A stretch of DNA of 64,000 bases. Source: Leptospira_A soteropolitanensis. GTDB lineage: Bacteria; Spirochaetota; Leptospiria; Leptospirales; Leptospiraceae. Below the pieces are notes generated by a model, which was not told where the DNA came from, searched no databases, and worked only from the letters and a program-made list of their open reading frames with translations. Location of the stretch: assembly GCF_026151335.1 (NCBI RefSeq), contig NZ_JAMQPP010000007.1, one strand, 5' to 3'. Positions within the stretch are counted from its first letter, which is position 1. Each line of letters opens with the position of its first letter. A program made the translations under genes and the position numbers. Shown one piece after another: positions 44,129-53,137 of the stretch.

Positions 44129-45546
44129 CAGGCATTACTAATTTTGATGGTGTTTATCACCAATACGTGATCCGTGATCAAAAAATGATTCGGGAAGAAG
44201 TTGTATCTAAAAAAAGTAATATCGATTTTCTTTTAGATCCTAAGTATCCTGTATGGCTTGTACGTCATGCCTTTGGACAGGACATGGGTGTGGAAGATTA
44301 TTCTGAATTAAAAGAAGAAGATTATTTATCTGATAACCGAGGTAAAAACCTTTCTTTACATCAAAAAACGGGGATAGTCAGGGATTTGTCGTATCATGGG
44401 TTACATGTTCCTTTTCACGCCGGAACTTATTCTCATGCGGTGGGTCCCATTCATGCAGGAATCATCGAACCGGGTCATTTCCGTTTTATTGTAGAGGGAG
44501 AGGATATCCGTCATCTAACCATTCGCTTGGGATTTCAATCCAGGGAGATTCGTGAAAAAATTAAAGGAAAATCTGTATCTGCAGTTATACCTTTCTCCGA
44601 AACTATATCTGGTGATACGAGCGTTGGTTATGCGGTAGCCTTTAGTAAAATCTATGAAGAAATGTACGGAATTGAGGTTTCAAAGAATACGTCTTTGTTT
44701 CGATCTTTTTTAATCGAATTGGAACGTATTGCCGTTCACATCGGAGATTTAGGTGGAATTTCAGAAGATATCGGTTATTACCCACTTTATGGAGTTTGTG
44801 TTACGGATCGGGGAGCTGCATTGGGTCTTATGGAAACATGGACAGGGAATCGTTTTGGGAAAGGTGCTGTCCGACCTGGTCGTGTTCGAGTGAATAAACG
44901 GATTTCCGCAAAACAGGCAAAAGATGCTTTTTTCAATTTAAAAAAAGTTTATTTTAAGAGGGTTCGACCGCAGATTTTAAGAGCTCTATCTGTTTCAACT
45001 TTAAAAGAAAGAATGCAGGGTTGTGGATTTATCTCAGAACTAGATGTCGAGAAAAATGGATTTCTCGGGATGGTCGCACGTATGGCCGGAGTGAGTGAAG
45101 ATTTGAGAATAAACCATCCCGATTATCCTAGTTGGAATCTTTTACCACTACAAGAAGAACACCATCACTATAATGGAGATGTTTGGGCTCGCATGTACAT
45201 TCGTTATGCTGAGATTGAACAGTCGCTAAAATGGATGGAATCTCATTTGGAAGAAATCAATTGGGATTCTTTATGGTCGGATAAAGAAATAAGCTACGGA
45301 ACTCAAATAGAAAGTAAATGGAAACCTAAACCAGGAATTTATACTGCTGCTGTAGAAGCTTGGAGAGGCCCACTTTTAGTATCTTTAGATTTTGATCATG
45401 AAGGTCTTATAAAAAATTCTTATATTCGAGATCCTTCTGTTTTGAATTGGCATGCTTTAGAGTTAGCAGTTCGTGGTGAGCAAGTTGGAGATTTTCCTTT
45501 GAACAATAAGTCGTTTAATCTTAGTTATGTTGGTTTTGATTTATGA
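44116..45546 (+). CDS. HyfG-like (NuoCD-like) large subunit lacking all Ni-Fe ligands
   Basis: 476 residues: a short NuoC-like N-terminal part (~1-120) fused to a NuoD/HyfG-like catalytic part. VGPIHAGIIEPGHFRF and the ELERIAVHIGDLGGI helix are well conserved. The two [NiFe]-binding motifs are gone. Where HyfG/HycE have ERVCGIC this protein has ETISGDT, and where they have SLDPCYSC it has SFNLSYVG. All four Cys are replaced (Ser, Thr, Ser, Gly), so it cannot be a [NiFe] hydrogenase. This matches the 'Ehr' class of hydrogenase-related complexes. Its stop overlaps the small-subunit ATG by 4 bases. Confidence 0.9.
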   Translation: MEKITGITNFDGVYHQYVIRDQKMIREEVVSKKSNIDFLLDPKYPVWLVRHAFGQDMGVEDYSELKEEDYLSDNRGKNLSLHQKTGIVRDLSYHGLHVPFHAGTYSHAVGPIHAGIIEPGHFRFIVEGEDIRHLTIRLGFQSREIREKIKGKSVSAVIPFSETISGDTSVGYAVAFSKIYEEMYGIEVSKNTSLFRSFLIELERIAVHIGDLGGISEDIGYYPLYGVCVTDRGAALGLMETWTGNRFGKGAVRPGRVRVNKRISAKQAKDAFFNLKKVYFKRVRPQILRALSVSTLKERMQGCGFISELDVEKNGFLGMVARMAGVSEDLRINHPDYPSWNLLPLQEEHHHYNGDVWARMYIRYAEIEQSLKWMESHLEEINWDSLWSDKEISYGTQIESKWKPKPGIYTAAVEAWRGPLLVSLDFDHEGLIKNSYIRDPSVLNWHALELAVRGEQVGDFPLNNKSFNLSYVGFDL

Positions 45547-46358
45547 ATTTTCTATATGAATTAAAAAGTTTTTTTTTCCCTAAGAATGTTTTAAATTTTG
45601 ACAAGGCTTCTCCTGTTCATCCCACGAGCCGCGGGATTCCTGTTCCAACAGCCAAAATGTTAGAAGGTGCTCATTCTTTAAATCTATCTGCGGAAGTTTG
45701 CCCTACCGGTGCCATTCGAATTATTTCAGATTCTGAAATCCAATTTGATTATGGTAAATGTTTACAATGTGGGCTATGTACTGAATGTTCGGATGGTAAA
45801 CTTCGTGATTCAGGTTTTATTTATACATTCGCTTTGCATCGTGAGGAATTAAAAGTAACTTATATTTCTGGACGTATGCAAAAAAAAGATTTTCCTCACA
45901 ACCTAACACCAAACCAAGAGTTGTTTCATTCCTTAACCAAAAAGCGAGGTTTTCTCTATCGTGAGGTTGCAGCATCTGGGAACAATACAGTGGAATCGGA
46001 ACTGAATGCTTCTTTTAATTCTGTTTTTGACTCGGAAAGGGAAGGGGTCCGTTGTGTGGCCAGTCCCAAACATGCAGATGCCATCGTGTTTTCCGGTCCT
46101 GTGGGGAAAAATATGTCGGCTCCTTTGCAGACTGCTTGGGACGTAATGGCAGAACCAAAAGCTCTCATCGCTTGCGGGACTGAGGCAGTGAGCGGTGGTT
46201 TGTTTCCTATGGGTCCTGTTCCGAAAGAACCCGACCTCTATATTTCAGGAGATCCCCCAAGACCTGATGTCATTCTACAAGGTTTTCGTCTTTTAATGGG
46301 AAGATTTTCTTTCCGTTTTCAAGAGGCGCTTCTCAAAATTTTGGAGAATGAAAAATAA
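45543..46358 (+). CDS. Ferredoxin-HyfI/NuoB-like fusion lacking all four small-subunit cluster ligands
   Basis: 271 residues. The N-terminal ~100 residues are a remnant two-cluster ferredoxin. Only CPTGA and CLQCGLCTEC remain, enough for one [4Fe-4S] cluster (the first CxxCxxC is absent). The rest aligns with HyfI/NuoB: ASPKHADAIVFSGPVGKNM, AEPKALIACG, DPPRPDVILQGF. The cluster ligands are all changed. CNGC becomes NNTV, the Cys after GA/GD becomes Glu (CGTEAVSGG) and PGCPPRP becomes SGDPPRP, giving Asn, Val, Glu and Asp. An electron-carrying N2-type cluster cannot form. The protein is translationally coupled to HyfG-like on one side and lies 5 bases before the cyclase on the other. Confidence 0.9.
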   Translation: MNFLYELKSFFFPKNVLNFDKASPVHPTSRGIPVPTAKMLEGAHSLNLSAEVCPTGAIRIISDSEIQFDYGKCLQCGLCTECSDGKLRDSGFIYTFALHREELKVTYISGRMQKKDFPHNLTPNQELFHSLTKKRGFLYREVAASGNNTVESELNASFNSVFDSEREGVRCVASPKHADAIVFSGPVGKNMSAPLQTAWDVMAEPKALIACGTEAVSGGLFPMGPVPKEPDLYISGDPPRPDVILQGFRLLMGRFSFRFQEALLKILENEK

Positions 46359-46363
46359 GGTGA

Positions 46364-47596
46364 GTGGATTTAGAAAAAGAAGAAATCGTTCGTGTCCTGG
46401 TCTTAGAACCGCAAAAGAAATCGTATGATACTATCTCCCAATTGCTCAGTGAGTGGTTTGGAGACTACATAGAACTAACCTGGCGCTCCGTTTTTGAAAA
46501 CGGAGCCGAAGAAATTAAAAAAGCTCAATACGATCTGTTAATAACGGAAATCCAATTCCCCGAATTAGAAGATTCTCCAGAATCTGTTTTAGAAATGATT
46601 ATGGACTTAGCTGGTCCATCAGAACTTCCTGTGGTTGTATTTACCAAGGCCGAAGGAAAACAATTACCTATTCATGCTTTTCAATTAGGGATAAATGAAT
46701 ACTTCGGTAAACGAAGGTTAAAGAAAAATGTATTGGAACATAGATTCAGAAATTTGTTCCGAGAAGTTTATCGTAAAAAAGTAGTCTCCATTCAAATGGA
46801 TGATAGTTTGAAACGATTCCAAGATCTTTATGGTATGAACCAATCAGAAATTCAAGATTTGAATTCAATGGTGAAAAAATTTAAAAAGGAATTAGAAAAA
46901 GAATACGAAGAAAAATTAAATTTAGAAACCGAAAAAAAGAAAATGCAAAATGTTTTCGGGATGTATGTTGATCCAATCATTGTCGAAAGTTTGATGAATA
47001 ACACACTCTCCCTTGATCAGAAAGGGAAAGAACAAGAAGTTTCAGTTTTATTTTCGGATATTCGTGGTTATACAACACTTTCTGAAAAAATGAAACCAGA
47101 ACAAGTGATTTCATTCTTAAATGAATATTTCACGGCAATGACAGAAGTGATTTTGGGTTATGGGGGAATGATCGATAAATACATTGGTGATTCCATTATG
47201 TGTTTGTTTGGTGCTCCTGTTTTTCAAGAAGACCATAGACAGAATGCTTTGGATTGTGCCGTAGAAATGGTGCAAGTCTTTGAACTTTGGCAGCCGAAGT
47301 GGAAACAAATTTACGGTTTTACTCCTCAAATTGGAATCGGCCTCGCTTCAGGAAAAGCAATTGTAGGGAATGTTGGATCGTTTCAGAAACTTTCTTACAC
47401 TGCTGTTGGTGATACAGTCAATATGGCAAGTCGACTAGAATCAATTGCTAAACCGATGGAAGTTTATGTATCAGAAGGACTCTATAATTTTCTCCCAGAG
47501 GAATATGCCAACAAATACAAATATGAGGAATTGGAACCTGTCAAAATCAAAGGAAAAGAAGGTTTACACCGAATTCTCAGTGTCAAGCCCATCTAA
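46364..47596 (+). CDS. Class III nucleotide cyclase with pseudo-receiver domain
   Basis: 410 residues from GTG at 46364, five bases after the small-subunit gene and so probably the last gene of its operon. The N-terminal ~130 residues have a receiver-like pattern, but the acidic pocket is LEPQ instead of DD, and the phosphoacceptor position is Glu in LLITEIQFPE; a Lys is kept in YFGKRRL. A coiled coil (~150-195) leads to a cyclase domain with metal Asp residues in FSDIRGYTT and IGDSIMCLFGAP, the Lys in IDKYIGD and GDTVNMASRLE. It should make cAMP without phosphorylation control of the usual kind. The Glu may mimic the phosphorylated state. Confidence 0.9.
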   Translation: MDLEKEEIVRVLVLEPQKKSYDTISQLLSEWFGDYIELTWRSVFENGAEEIKKAQYDLLITEIQFPELEDSPESVLEMIMDLAGPSELPVVVFTKAEGKQLPIHAFQLGINEYFGKRRLKKNVLEHRFRNLFREVYRKKVVSIQMDDSLKRFQDLYGMNQSEIQDLNSMVKKFKKELEKEYEEKLNLETEKKKMQNVFGMYVDPIIVESLMNNTLSLDQKGKEQEVSVLFSDIRGYTTLSEKMKPEQVISFLNEYFTAMTEVILGYGGMIDKYIGDSIMCLFGAPVFQEDHRQNALDCAVEMVQVFELWQPKWKQIYGFTPQIGIGLASGKAIVGNVGSFQKLSYTAVGDTVNMASRLESIAKPMEVYVSEGLYNFLPEEYANKYKYEELEPVKIKGKEGLHRILSVKPI

Positions 47597-47626
47597 TCAT
47601 TGTTATTTTTTTGTGTGGTATTCTTT

Positions 47627-48469
47627 TTAAAGAGTGCTACAGAACTGGTATAATTCGTTTGTTTTTAGTTTTTCTTCTTTTGCAGTTAAAAATGTTTTTT
47701 GGTCCTCTATTTCAAGGCCTAGTGTTGTTTTATACTCTTCAAATTTTTCTAATGCACCTGGTTCTTGTTTTCCATGTCCCGTAAACTTTGCAATGACTCC
47801 TGCAAATCCAATGATTTGTCCGAGCGGAGTCTGTTCGGAAACTGGTTTAGAAAGATCTTCAATAGAGCTAATAATAATATTAGGCATTTTCCAAAGTTTA
47901 GCGGCAGCGCTTCCCATTTCATAAGAATCTACACCGAAGGTTTTTTTCTCGAGGGAAATCAAACTAGAGTCTGAGGTTTGAAATTCGGTAAGAACTTCCA
48001 CATATTTTTTTCTATCAATGGTATTGAGTACAATTCGTCCCAGATCCTGCATAAGTCCACAAGTGATTGCCAGTTCCGCTTCTTTTTTAAATTTCTTTTC
48101 TTCACAGAGAATTTGTGCGAAGATTCCTTTCGCAACCGAATGATCCCATACTTCATCCCGGAATTTTTTATAATTCCCTTGGCTAAAAAGGGAGTCGGTC
48201 ATTGACATGGCCACCATACTGCGGACCGTTTTAAATCCTAAACGAGTGATGACTTGTTTCATATTGGCCACCGGATTTCCCCGGGAAAAAAAAGGGGAGT
48301 TGGCCAGTTTGAGAAGTCTTGCCACAAGCACTTGATCTGATTGGACTTTCTTTTCTAACTCGCCAAAAGAGAGTTCATTGTCATCATCTAGGGAAAGTAC
48401 GGAAAGTAAGACTGGCGGAACAATCGTCAGGTCTTTGATTTGGGAAAGGTATTCTTCTACAGTTGCCAT
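47627..48469 (-). CDS. HDOD-domain signalling protein
   Basis: 280 residues of the HDOD (HD-related output) fold: IVPPVLLSVLSLDDDNELSFGELEKKVQSD (first part IVPPVLLSVLSLDD), LVARLLKLANSPFFS, and the ITRLGFKTVRSMVAMSM helix are typical. HDOD domains are HD-like but lack the metal-binding His-Asp pair and act as scaffolds in bacterial signalling, often with kinases or c-di-GMP proteins. No second domain is attached. It is convergent with the cyclase gene (30-base gap) and lies ~60 bases downstream of the SpoIID gene on the same strand. Confidence 0.9.
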   Translation of the reverse strand: MATVEEYLSQIKDLTIVPPVLLSVLSLDDDNELSFGELEKKVQSDQVLVARLLKLANSPFFSRGNPVANMKQVITRLGFKTVRSMVAMSMTDSLFSQGNYKKFRDEVWDHSVAKGIFAQILCEEKKFKKEAELAITCGLMQDLGRIVLNTIDRKKYVEVLTEFQTSDSSLISLEKKTFGVDSYEMGSAAAKLWKMPNIIISSIEDLSKPVSEQTPLGQIIGFAGVIAKFTGHGKQEPGALEKFEEYKTTLGLEIEDQKTFLTAKEEKLKTNELYQFCSTL

Positions 48470-48531
48470 TCGGATAGGGACCTTAAGTCAGAATCTAAAA
48501 CGATGAGACTAAGGAAACCTAAAACTCCCAA

Positions 48532-49659
48532 CTATCTGGCAACGATTCGGGCAAATTCAATTCCTTTGAAATAATGTTGTAAGATTTCCCTATGGTTGAA
48601 TTGACTTTTTGCCATTGCAAAACTGCCCCATTGAGACATTCCCACGCCGTGTCCAGAACCAAGGCCCTTTATAAAATAGTCTCCCGATTCTTCCTTACGA
48701 ATTCCAAATCTTGTGGATTTTAATTTGGTTGCACCTAGTTTTTTTCGAAACTCAGTAGCTTTGATTTTTTTGGATCCAGATGTTCCAATGATCTCCATTT
48801 CGTTTACCCTTGAGGAAGGAAATCTACTAGAAACTATAATATCTTGGATCTCTCCTACACCTAAGTATTGTAAGTTTGTATTTACGAAATCAGGTTTCCA
48901 TTTTTCTTCCCAAGAATACTGCTCTCCATCTTTATCATATTCGGATGGAACTGGTTTTAGATATTCTACTGGGCTACCCCAAACATTTATGGGATCTTCG
49001 GTATATCCACCGGCATTCGAATGGAAAAAACTTTGGATGGGTTGTCCTTTATGAATCAGGATAAGACCTTCTGTTTCAAATACTGCCTCTGTCGTATTTC
49101 TATGTTCTTTGTTTTTACCTTTATAAACTTGTGTGTTTGTTGATGTATCAACATCAAACTCTTGTTTTTTGCGGTTTAACATTTCTCTCACCACATAGGT
49201 TCTTGCACAAATAGCTTGCGCTTTTAGCGCTTCTTTGGGCCAAGAGGCACTAACTTCTGAAGGAACAACTGACAAAAGATATTCTTCAATTGGTACTAAA
49301 TTGATGATATAAACTTTTCCTTCGATGGGTTTCAGAAGAACCGATCCTCTGTAACTGACTCCCTTATACTCCAAAAATTGTGAATTGCTATGAATGGAGA
49401 TTGGAGCCTTAAGAGCTGTAGGATTTAAGGAAAGAAAATCGTAGGCTCTTTTGATCGTGAGGTCATTGGCATCTCGAACGATGATTTCTCCCGAAGACTT
49501 AAAAGTTTCTTCTTCAGTGGCGTATCCAAGAAATACCCGAACCGGTTTTGATTTGAAATTGGATTCTTCGGGAGCCCAGTTGGTCACCATCACACTCGCA
49601 CAACCGATTTGTCCTAAAATGACAAGACTAATGAATAAAATCGATTTTTGAATCTTCAT
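48532..49659 (-). CDS. SpoIID/LytB-domain lipoprotein
   Basis: 375 residues from the ATG at 49659, fixed by the strong ribosome site GGAAGGGAGGG. The open frame reaches 42 codons further, but that part overlaps the methyltransferase gene. The signal peptide ends GQIGC (lipobox). The SpoIID domain (~120-375) shows VEEYLLSVVPSEVSASWPKEALKAQA (core VPSEVSASWPKEALKAQA), THTD-like TNTQVYKG, and GLGSGHGVGMSQWGS near the C terminus. SpoIID proteins cut peptidoglycan glycan strands lacking stem peptides. It is therefore probably a lytic transglycosylase-like wall enzyme in the periplasm. Confidence 0.9.
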   Translation of the reverse strand: MKIQKSILFISLVILGQIGCASVMVTNWAPEESNFKSKPVRVFLGYATEEETFKSSGEIIVRDANDLTIKRAYDFLSLNPTALKAPISIHSNSQFLEYKGVSYRGSVLLKPIEGKVYIINLVPIEEYLLSVVPSEVSASWPKEALKAQAICARTYVVREMLNRKKQEFDVDTSTNTQVYKGKNKEHRNTTEAVFETEGLILIHKGQPIQSFFHSNAGGYTEDPINVWGSPVEYLKPVPSEYDKDGEQYSWEEKWKPDFVNTNLQYLGVGEIQDIIVSSRFPSSRVNEMEIIGTSGSKKIKATEFRKKLGATKLKSTRFGIRKEESGDYFIKGLGSGHGVGMSQWGSFAMAKSQFNHREILQHYFKGIEFARIVAR

Positions 49660-49708
49660 AGTACCCTCCCTTCCATTTTCGGAAAAAAAACGAAATTGGT
49701 GAAGGGAT

Positions 49709-51028
49709 TTATAGGGACTTTCTTCGAAAGAAAAGAACTGATTCGGTATGGGGAGTATGCGGATAGGGATCGATGAGAATCCCATCTACAAAATCATACT
49801 GAGAAATAAAAATAGATACATCTTCTTTTTGTGAATAAGGATTACAAGAGACATAGAAAACATACTCAGGTCCAAAGTCTCTGATCCATTGGTTTACTAA
49901 TTTTCCTGCCCCAGCCCTTGGTGGATCTAAAATGAGAGTCGAATTTTCCTTTGCCTTAAGAAGTTTTGTCGACATAAATAAATTGGCAATTTGAAAGGAA
50001 AAAGATTTGTTTGGATGGTTTTCTTGAAAAGTTTTCGATGCTATCTCTATCGAGGATTCTGTAAGTTCGTAGCCATCCACATTTGAAAATGAATCGCCGT
50101 ATAACAAAGAAAAGAAGCCATTACCACAAAACAAATCGATTAGATTTTCACTCGTTTTAGATAACCTTTCTTTGATAAAGGAAAGGATAGGTAAAAAACC
50201 GTTTGGGTTTGGTTGGAAAAAAGAATCAAAAGGAACCTGGAAAGTTTTTCCTAGAACCAGTTCTTCGAATGTGGATTTCCCTCTTAAAATTTCGGGTCTC
50301 CCAAAAGCAGAGACTTCCGATTTTGGCCTATTATAACAGAAAAGTAACGATTCTTGTGTTAAGGATTCCAAACATAAATTTCGGAACTGATCCATCAAAG
50401 GATGTGATTCATATCCATCCGTAAATGTAAAAATTAAAATTCCATCCTCAGTATTCTGTGCCTTACGAATGGTAAGGTATTTGAGACCACCTTCTTCTGA
50501 TTTTCTGTCCCATATTACTTCAGGCATTTGGTTTAGTACATTTTGTACGTCTTTTAATGCTTGGTTTGCCCAATTAGATTGGATAGAACAAGTTGAGATC
50601 GGTACGACCTTTCTAAAATTACCACGTTGTCTTTGTCCTATGGTCGGACCAGGGAATACAGAAAAATCCATACGGGATCTGTATTCATAAATCTTTTCTG
50701 ATGGAAGTGGTTGAATGGAGATTCCTAAGTCTTTTTGGAATGTATTTATGATGGGTGAAAATTTGATCTCTAATTGTTCTTTATAATTTATATGTTGTCC
50801 GGTGCATCCACCACATTCACCAAATACGTTGCATTTTACCAATTTCCAATCATGGTTACGAATGGTTTCTTGAATACGTAACGATCTTTGTCTTGGTCGA
50901 CGTTTGACATATTCTACAAGGAGTTCATCTCCAGGATAAGCGAAAAAAACATTCACCTTTTTTCCGTTAGGTGCTGTGACAATTCCAGAAAAATCCGAAT
51001 CTAAACTTTCAACAACGACTTTGTCCAA
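49709..51028 (-). CDS. TrmA/RumA-family RNA (uracil-5-)-methyltransferase
   Basis: 439 residues. An N-terminal TRAM-like OB fold (~1-55) is followed by the iron-sulphur motif CNVFGECGGCTGQH. The SAM-binding and catalytic core has LIDLFCGNGFFSLL, LILDPPRAGAG and the nucleophile in YVSCNPYSQ. It should methylate C5 of a uracil in rRNA (RlmD-like) or tRNA. The [4Fe-4S] Cys set favours the RlmC/RlmD group. It is a single gene, and its start region is close to the divergent 7TM cyclase gene (46 bases). Confidence 0.93.
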   Translation of the reverse strand: MDKVVVESLDSDFSGIVTAPNGKKVNVFFAYPGDELLVEYVKRRPRQRSLRIQETIRNHDWKLVKCNVFGECGGCTGQHINYKEQLEIKFSPIINTFQKDLGISIQPLPSEKIYEYRSRMDFSVFPGPTIGQRQRGNFRKVVPISTCSIQSNWANQALKDVQNVLNQMPEVIWDRKSEEGGLKYLTIRKAQNTEDGILIFTFTDGYESHPLMDQFRNLCLESLTQESLLFCYNRPKSEVSAFGRPEILRGKSTFEELVLGKTFQVPFDSFFQPNPNGFLPILSFIKERLSKTSENLIDLFCGNGFFSLLYGDSFSNVDGYELTESSIEIASKTFQENHPNKSFSFQIANLFMSTKLLKAKENSTLILDPPRAGAGKLVNQWIRDFGPEYVFYVSCNPYSQKEDVSIFISQYDFVDGILIDPYPHTPHTESVLFFRRKSL

Positions 51029-51074
51029 TGTTTTCTACTTGCCAGTTCCTTTTGATTTTTATAGGATTTCCGAC

Positions 51075-53129
51075 ATGGTTTTTTCGAAAAGACTCTTTTA
51101 TATCCTGTCGAGTTTCCTGTTTTTTACGGGATTTCTCTCAAACATTTCTGCGCAAGTCCTTCTCACCAACCAAATTTTAGATCTCAGATCAGAAACATCT
51201 TTTGGGCAATCCGTCCATAAATGGAGTTTTAAACCGGGCGATTCGCCCTTGGTTTCGGATGAACAGGAAGATGATCTTTATTTAGATGAGGAAAACGGAC
51301 AAACCAAAGCTTTACGTTTTCTCCATGCCCAACCTGTTTTAGAAGAATCTGTGAGAAATGGTTGGATTTCTGGATTTCAAATTCAAACTGCTTGGGACAA
51401 AGTGCGAGATGGAGACGGAGAGTTTTATTTCCCTGACTTCAGACAATACCAAGAAACTTATCACGGTTATGGGTGGTATAGAACCGAAATTAAAATTACG
51501 GAAGATGACATTCGCTCTAAGTTCAAATCCAGAAATTTAACCGTCCGGTTGGGGCAAATCAGTCAAGCTGATGCAGTATACTGGAATGGAAAATTCATTG
51601 GAGGAACAGGTCTCCATTTAGATACAGAAGAAGGTTTTGAGTTAGAAGACAAATCACTTTATAGCGATAAAATTAGGTTTTATCAGATTCCGATAGACCA
51701 ACTAAAAACCGATGAACCCAATGTTCTCGCAGTTCGAGTGTACGCCAAGTATCCTTTGAGTCCGGGACTTTCTCATGATAAATTTTATATCTCCTCTGTA
51801 AAATATTCCGAACGTGCAGAGTATTGGAACGATTTTAAAAAGATATTTGTGATCGTTCTTACATTGTTACTCGGAAGTTTTTATTTATATTGGCAATTTT
51901 TGTTTCGAAATGAGGACGATGCGACCATTTATTTTTCGTTGGGTTCTATGTTTATGGCTATTAATACTTTGTTTCAAAGCCAAATCATTTATTCTATCAT
52001 TGGAGATGGTTTCTGGATTAAAAAAATAGAATACTTTACTTGGATTGGACTTATCCATTTACTTTTTAACTTTATCGTTAGGTTTGCTCATGTTCGAAAA
52101 GGTTGGATTCAAATCACTAACCGCTATATTGATGGTGCTGGCCTATTGTCCATGTTTGTGGTTCTGTTTTCTCCGAACTTATTATTTCTCTCTAAATTTT
52201 TCTTCTACTGGAGTTTTGTAACGATCCTACTTGGTGTCGCTTTATTTTATGTCATTTTTCTTGGGAGGAAAGTTCCTTCGATGGGTACAGTCTCTCTCGG
52301 TTTTTTTGCCTTTGTTTTGCTGATTCTGAATGATGTATTTGTGGAAATGCAATGGGAGTGGTATCCAAGTCATACATTCCTTAAGGATTATGCATTTGCA
52401 GCTTTTTCCATTTCGGTGGCATTATCTATTGTAAAGAATATGATCGATTCGAGAAGGCTCGTAGAAAAACAAAGAGAAGAAAAAGATCGACTTTCACGTT
52501 ATTTTTCCCCTGCCGTAATGGAAACCATTGTTGCCGACAATATAAAGTTAGGTGGTGAAGAAAAACACATTGCTACTTTATTTTCCGATATTGTTGGATT
52601 TACAACATTTGCTGAGAAAAACCCTCCAGCTGTCGTTTTACAAAATTTAAATACAATTTTTGAATCTTTATCAGATTTAATTTTTCATTATTCTGCCACC
52701 TTGGATAAGTTTATCGGTGATGCGATTATGGCTTTTTGGGGTGCCCCGAAACAAACGGAACTAGATGCATATCATGCCATCGCTTGTGCAGTTGATATGC
52801 AGAAAAAAATGGAAGAGATCAATCGAGACCTAGGTGTTCCTCCTGGCACTTTCCGATTAAGGATTGGAGTCAATTTTGGGGAAGCCATTGTCGGTAATAT
52901 TGGGTCTGTCAAACGTATGGACTATACTGTAATTGGCGATGCCGTGAACACTGCCGCAAGATTAGAAAGCCACGGAATCCCAGGAAAGGTTGCAGTTTCA
53001 GAAGCTGCCTTTCTTGCTGCAGGTGGTACTCAATATATCGAATTTGAAGACACAAAAGAGCTCACCCTCAAAGGGAAAGCTGAGCCTGTAAAAGTTTATT
53101 TTGTAACTAAAGTAAAACCAAGAGCATAA
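51075..53129 (+). CDS. 7TM receptor with nucleotide cyclase domain
   Basis: 684 residues from the ATG at 51075, chosen because a signal peptide (FYILSSFLFFTGFLSNISAQ) begins there; 33 in-frame codons upstream overlap the divergent methyltransferase. A periplasmic jelly-roll-like domain (~100-250; GWYRTEIKITEDD, VRLGQISQADAVYWNGKFIGG) precedes seven hydrophobic helices (~265-465), as in 7TM-DISM receptors. The C-terminal class III cyclase (~480-684) has FSDIVGFTTFAEK, LDKFIGDAIMAFWGAP and GDAVNTAARLES, all key residues intact. An extracellular, perhaps carbohydrate, ligand is likely to control cAMP synthesis. Confidence 0.92.
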   Translation: MVFSKRLFYILSSFLFFTGFLSNISAQVLLTNQILDLRSETSFGQSVHKWSFKPGDSPLVSDEQEDDLYLDEENGQTKALRFLHAQPVLEESVRNGWISGFQIQTAWDKVRDGDGEFYFPDFRQYQETYHGYGWYRTEIKITEDDIRSKFKSRNLTVRLGQISQADAVYWNGKFIGGTGLHLDTEEGFELEDKSLYSDKIRFYQIPIDQLKTDEPNVLAVRVYAKYPLSPGLSHDKFYISSVKYSERAEYWNDFKKIFVIVLTLLLGSFYLYWQFLFRNEDDATIYFSLGSMFMAINTLFQSQIIYSIIGDGFWIKKIEYFTWIGLIHLLFNFIVRFAHVRKGWIQITNRYIDGAGLLSMFVVLFSPNLLFLSKFFFYWSFVTILLGVALFYVIFLGRKVPSMGTVSLGFFAFVLLILNDVFVEMQWEWYPSHTFLKDYAFAAFSISVALSIVKNMIDSRRLVEKQREEKDRLSRYFSPAVMETIVADNIKLGGEEKHIATLFSDIVGFTTFAEKNPPAVVLQNLNTIFESLSDLIFHYSATLDKFIGDAIMAFWGAPKQTELDAYHAIACAVDMQKKMEEINRDLGVPPGTFRLRIGVNFGEAIVGNIGSVKRMDYTVIGDAVNTAARLESHGIPGKVAVSEAAFLAAGGTQYIEFEDTKELTLKGKAEPVKVYFVTKVKPRA

Positions 53130-53137
53130 TCCAAAAT

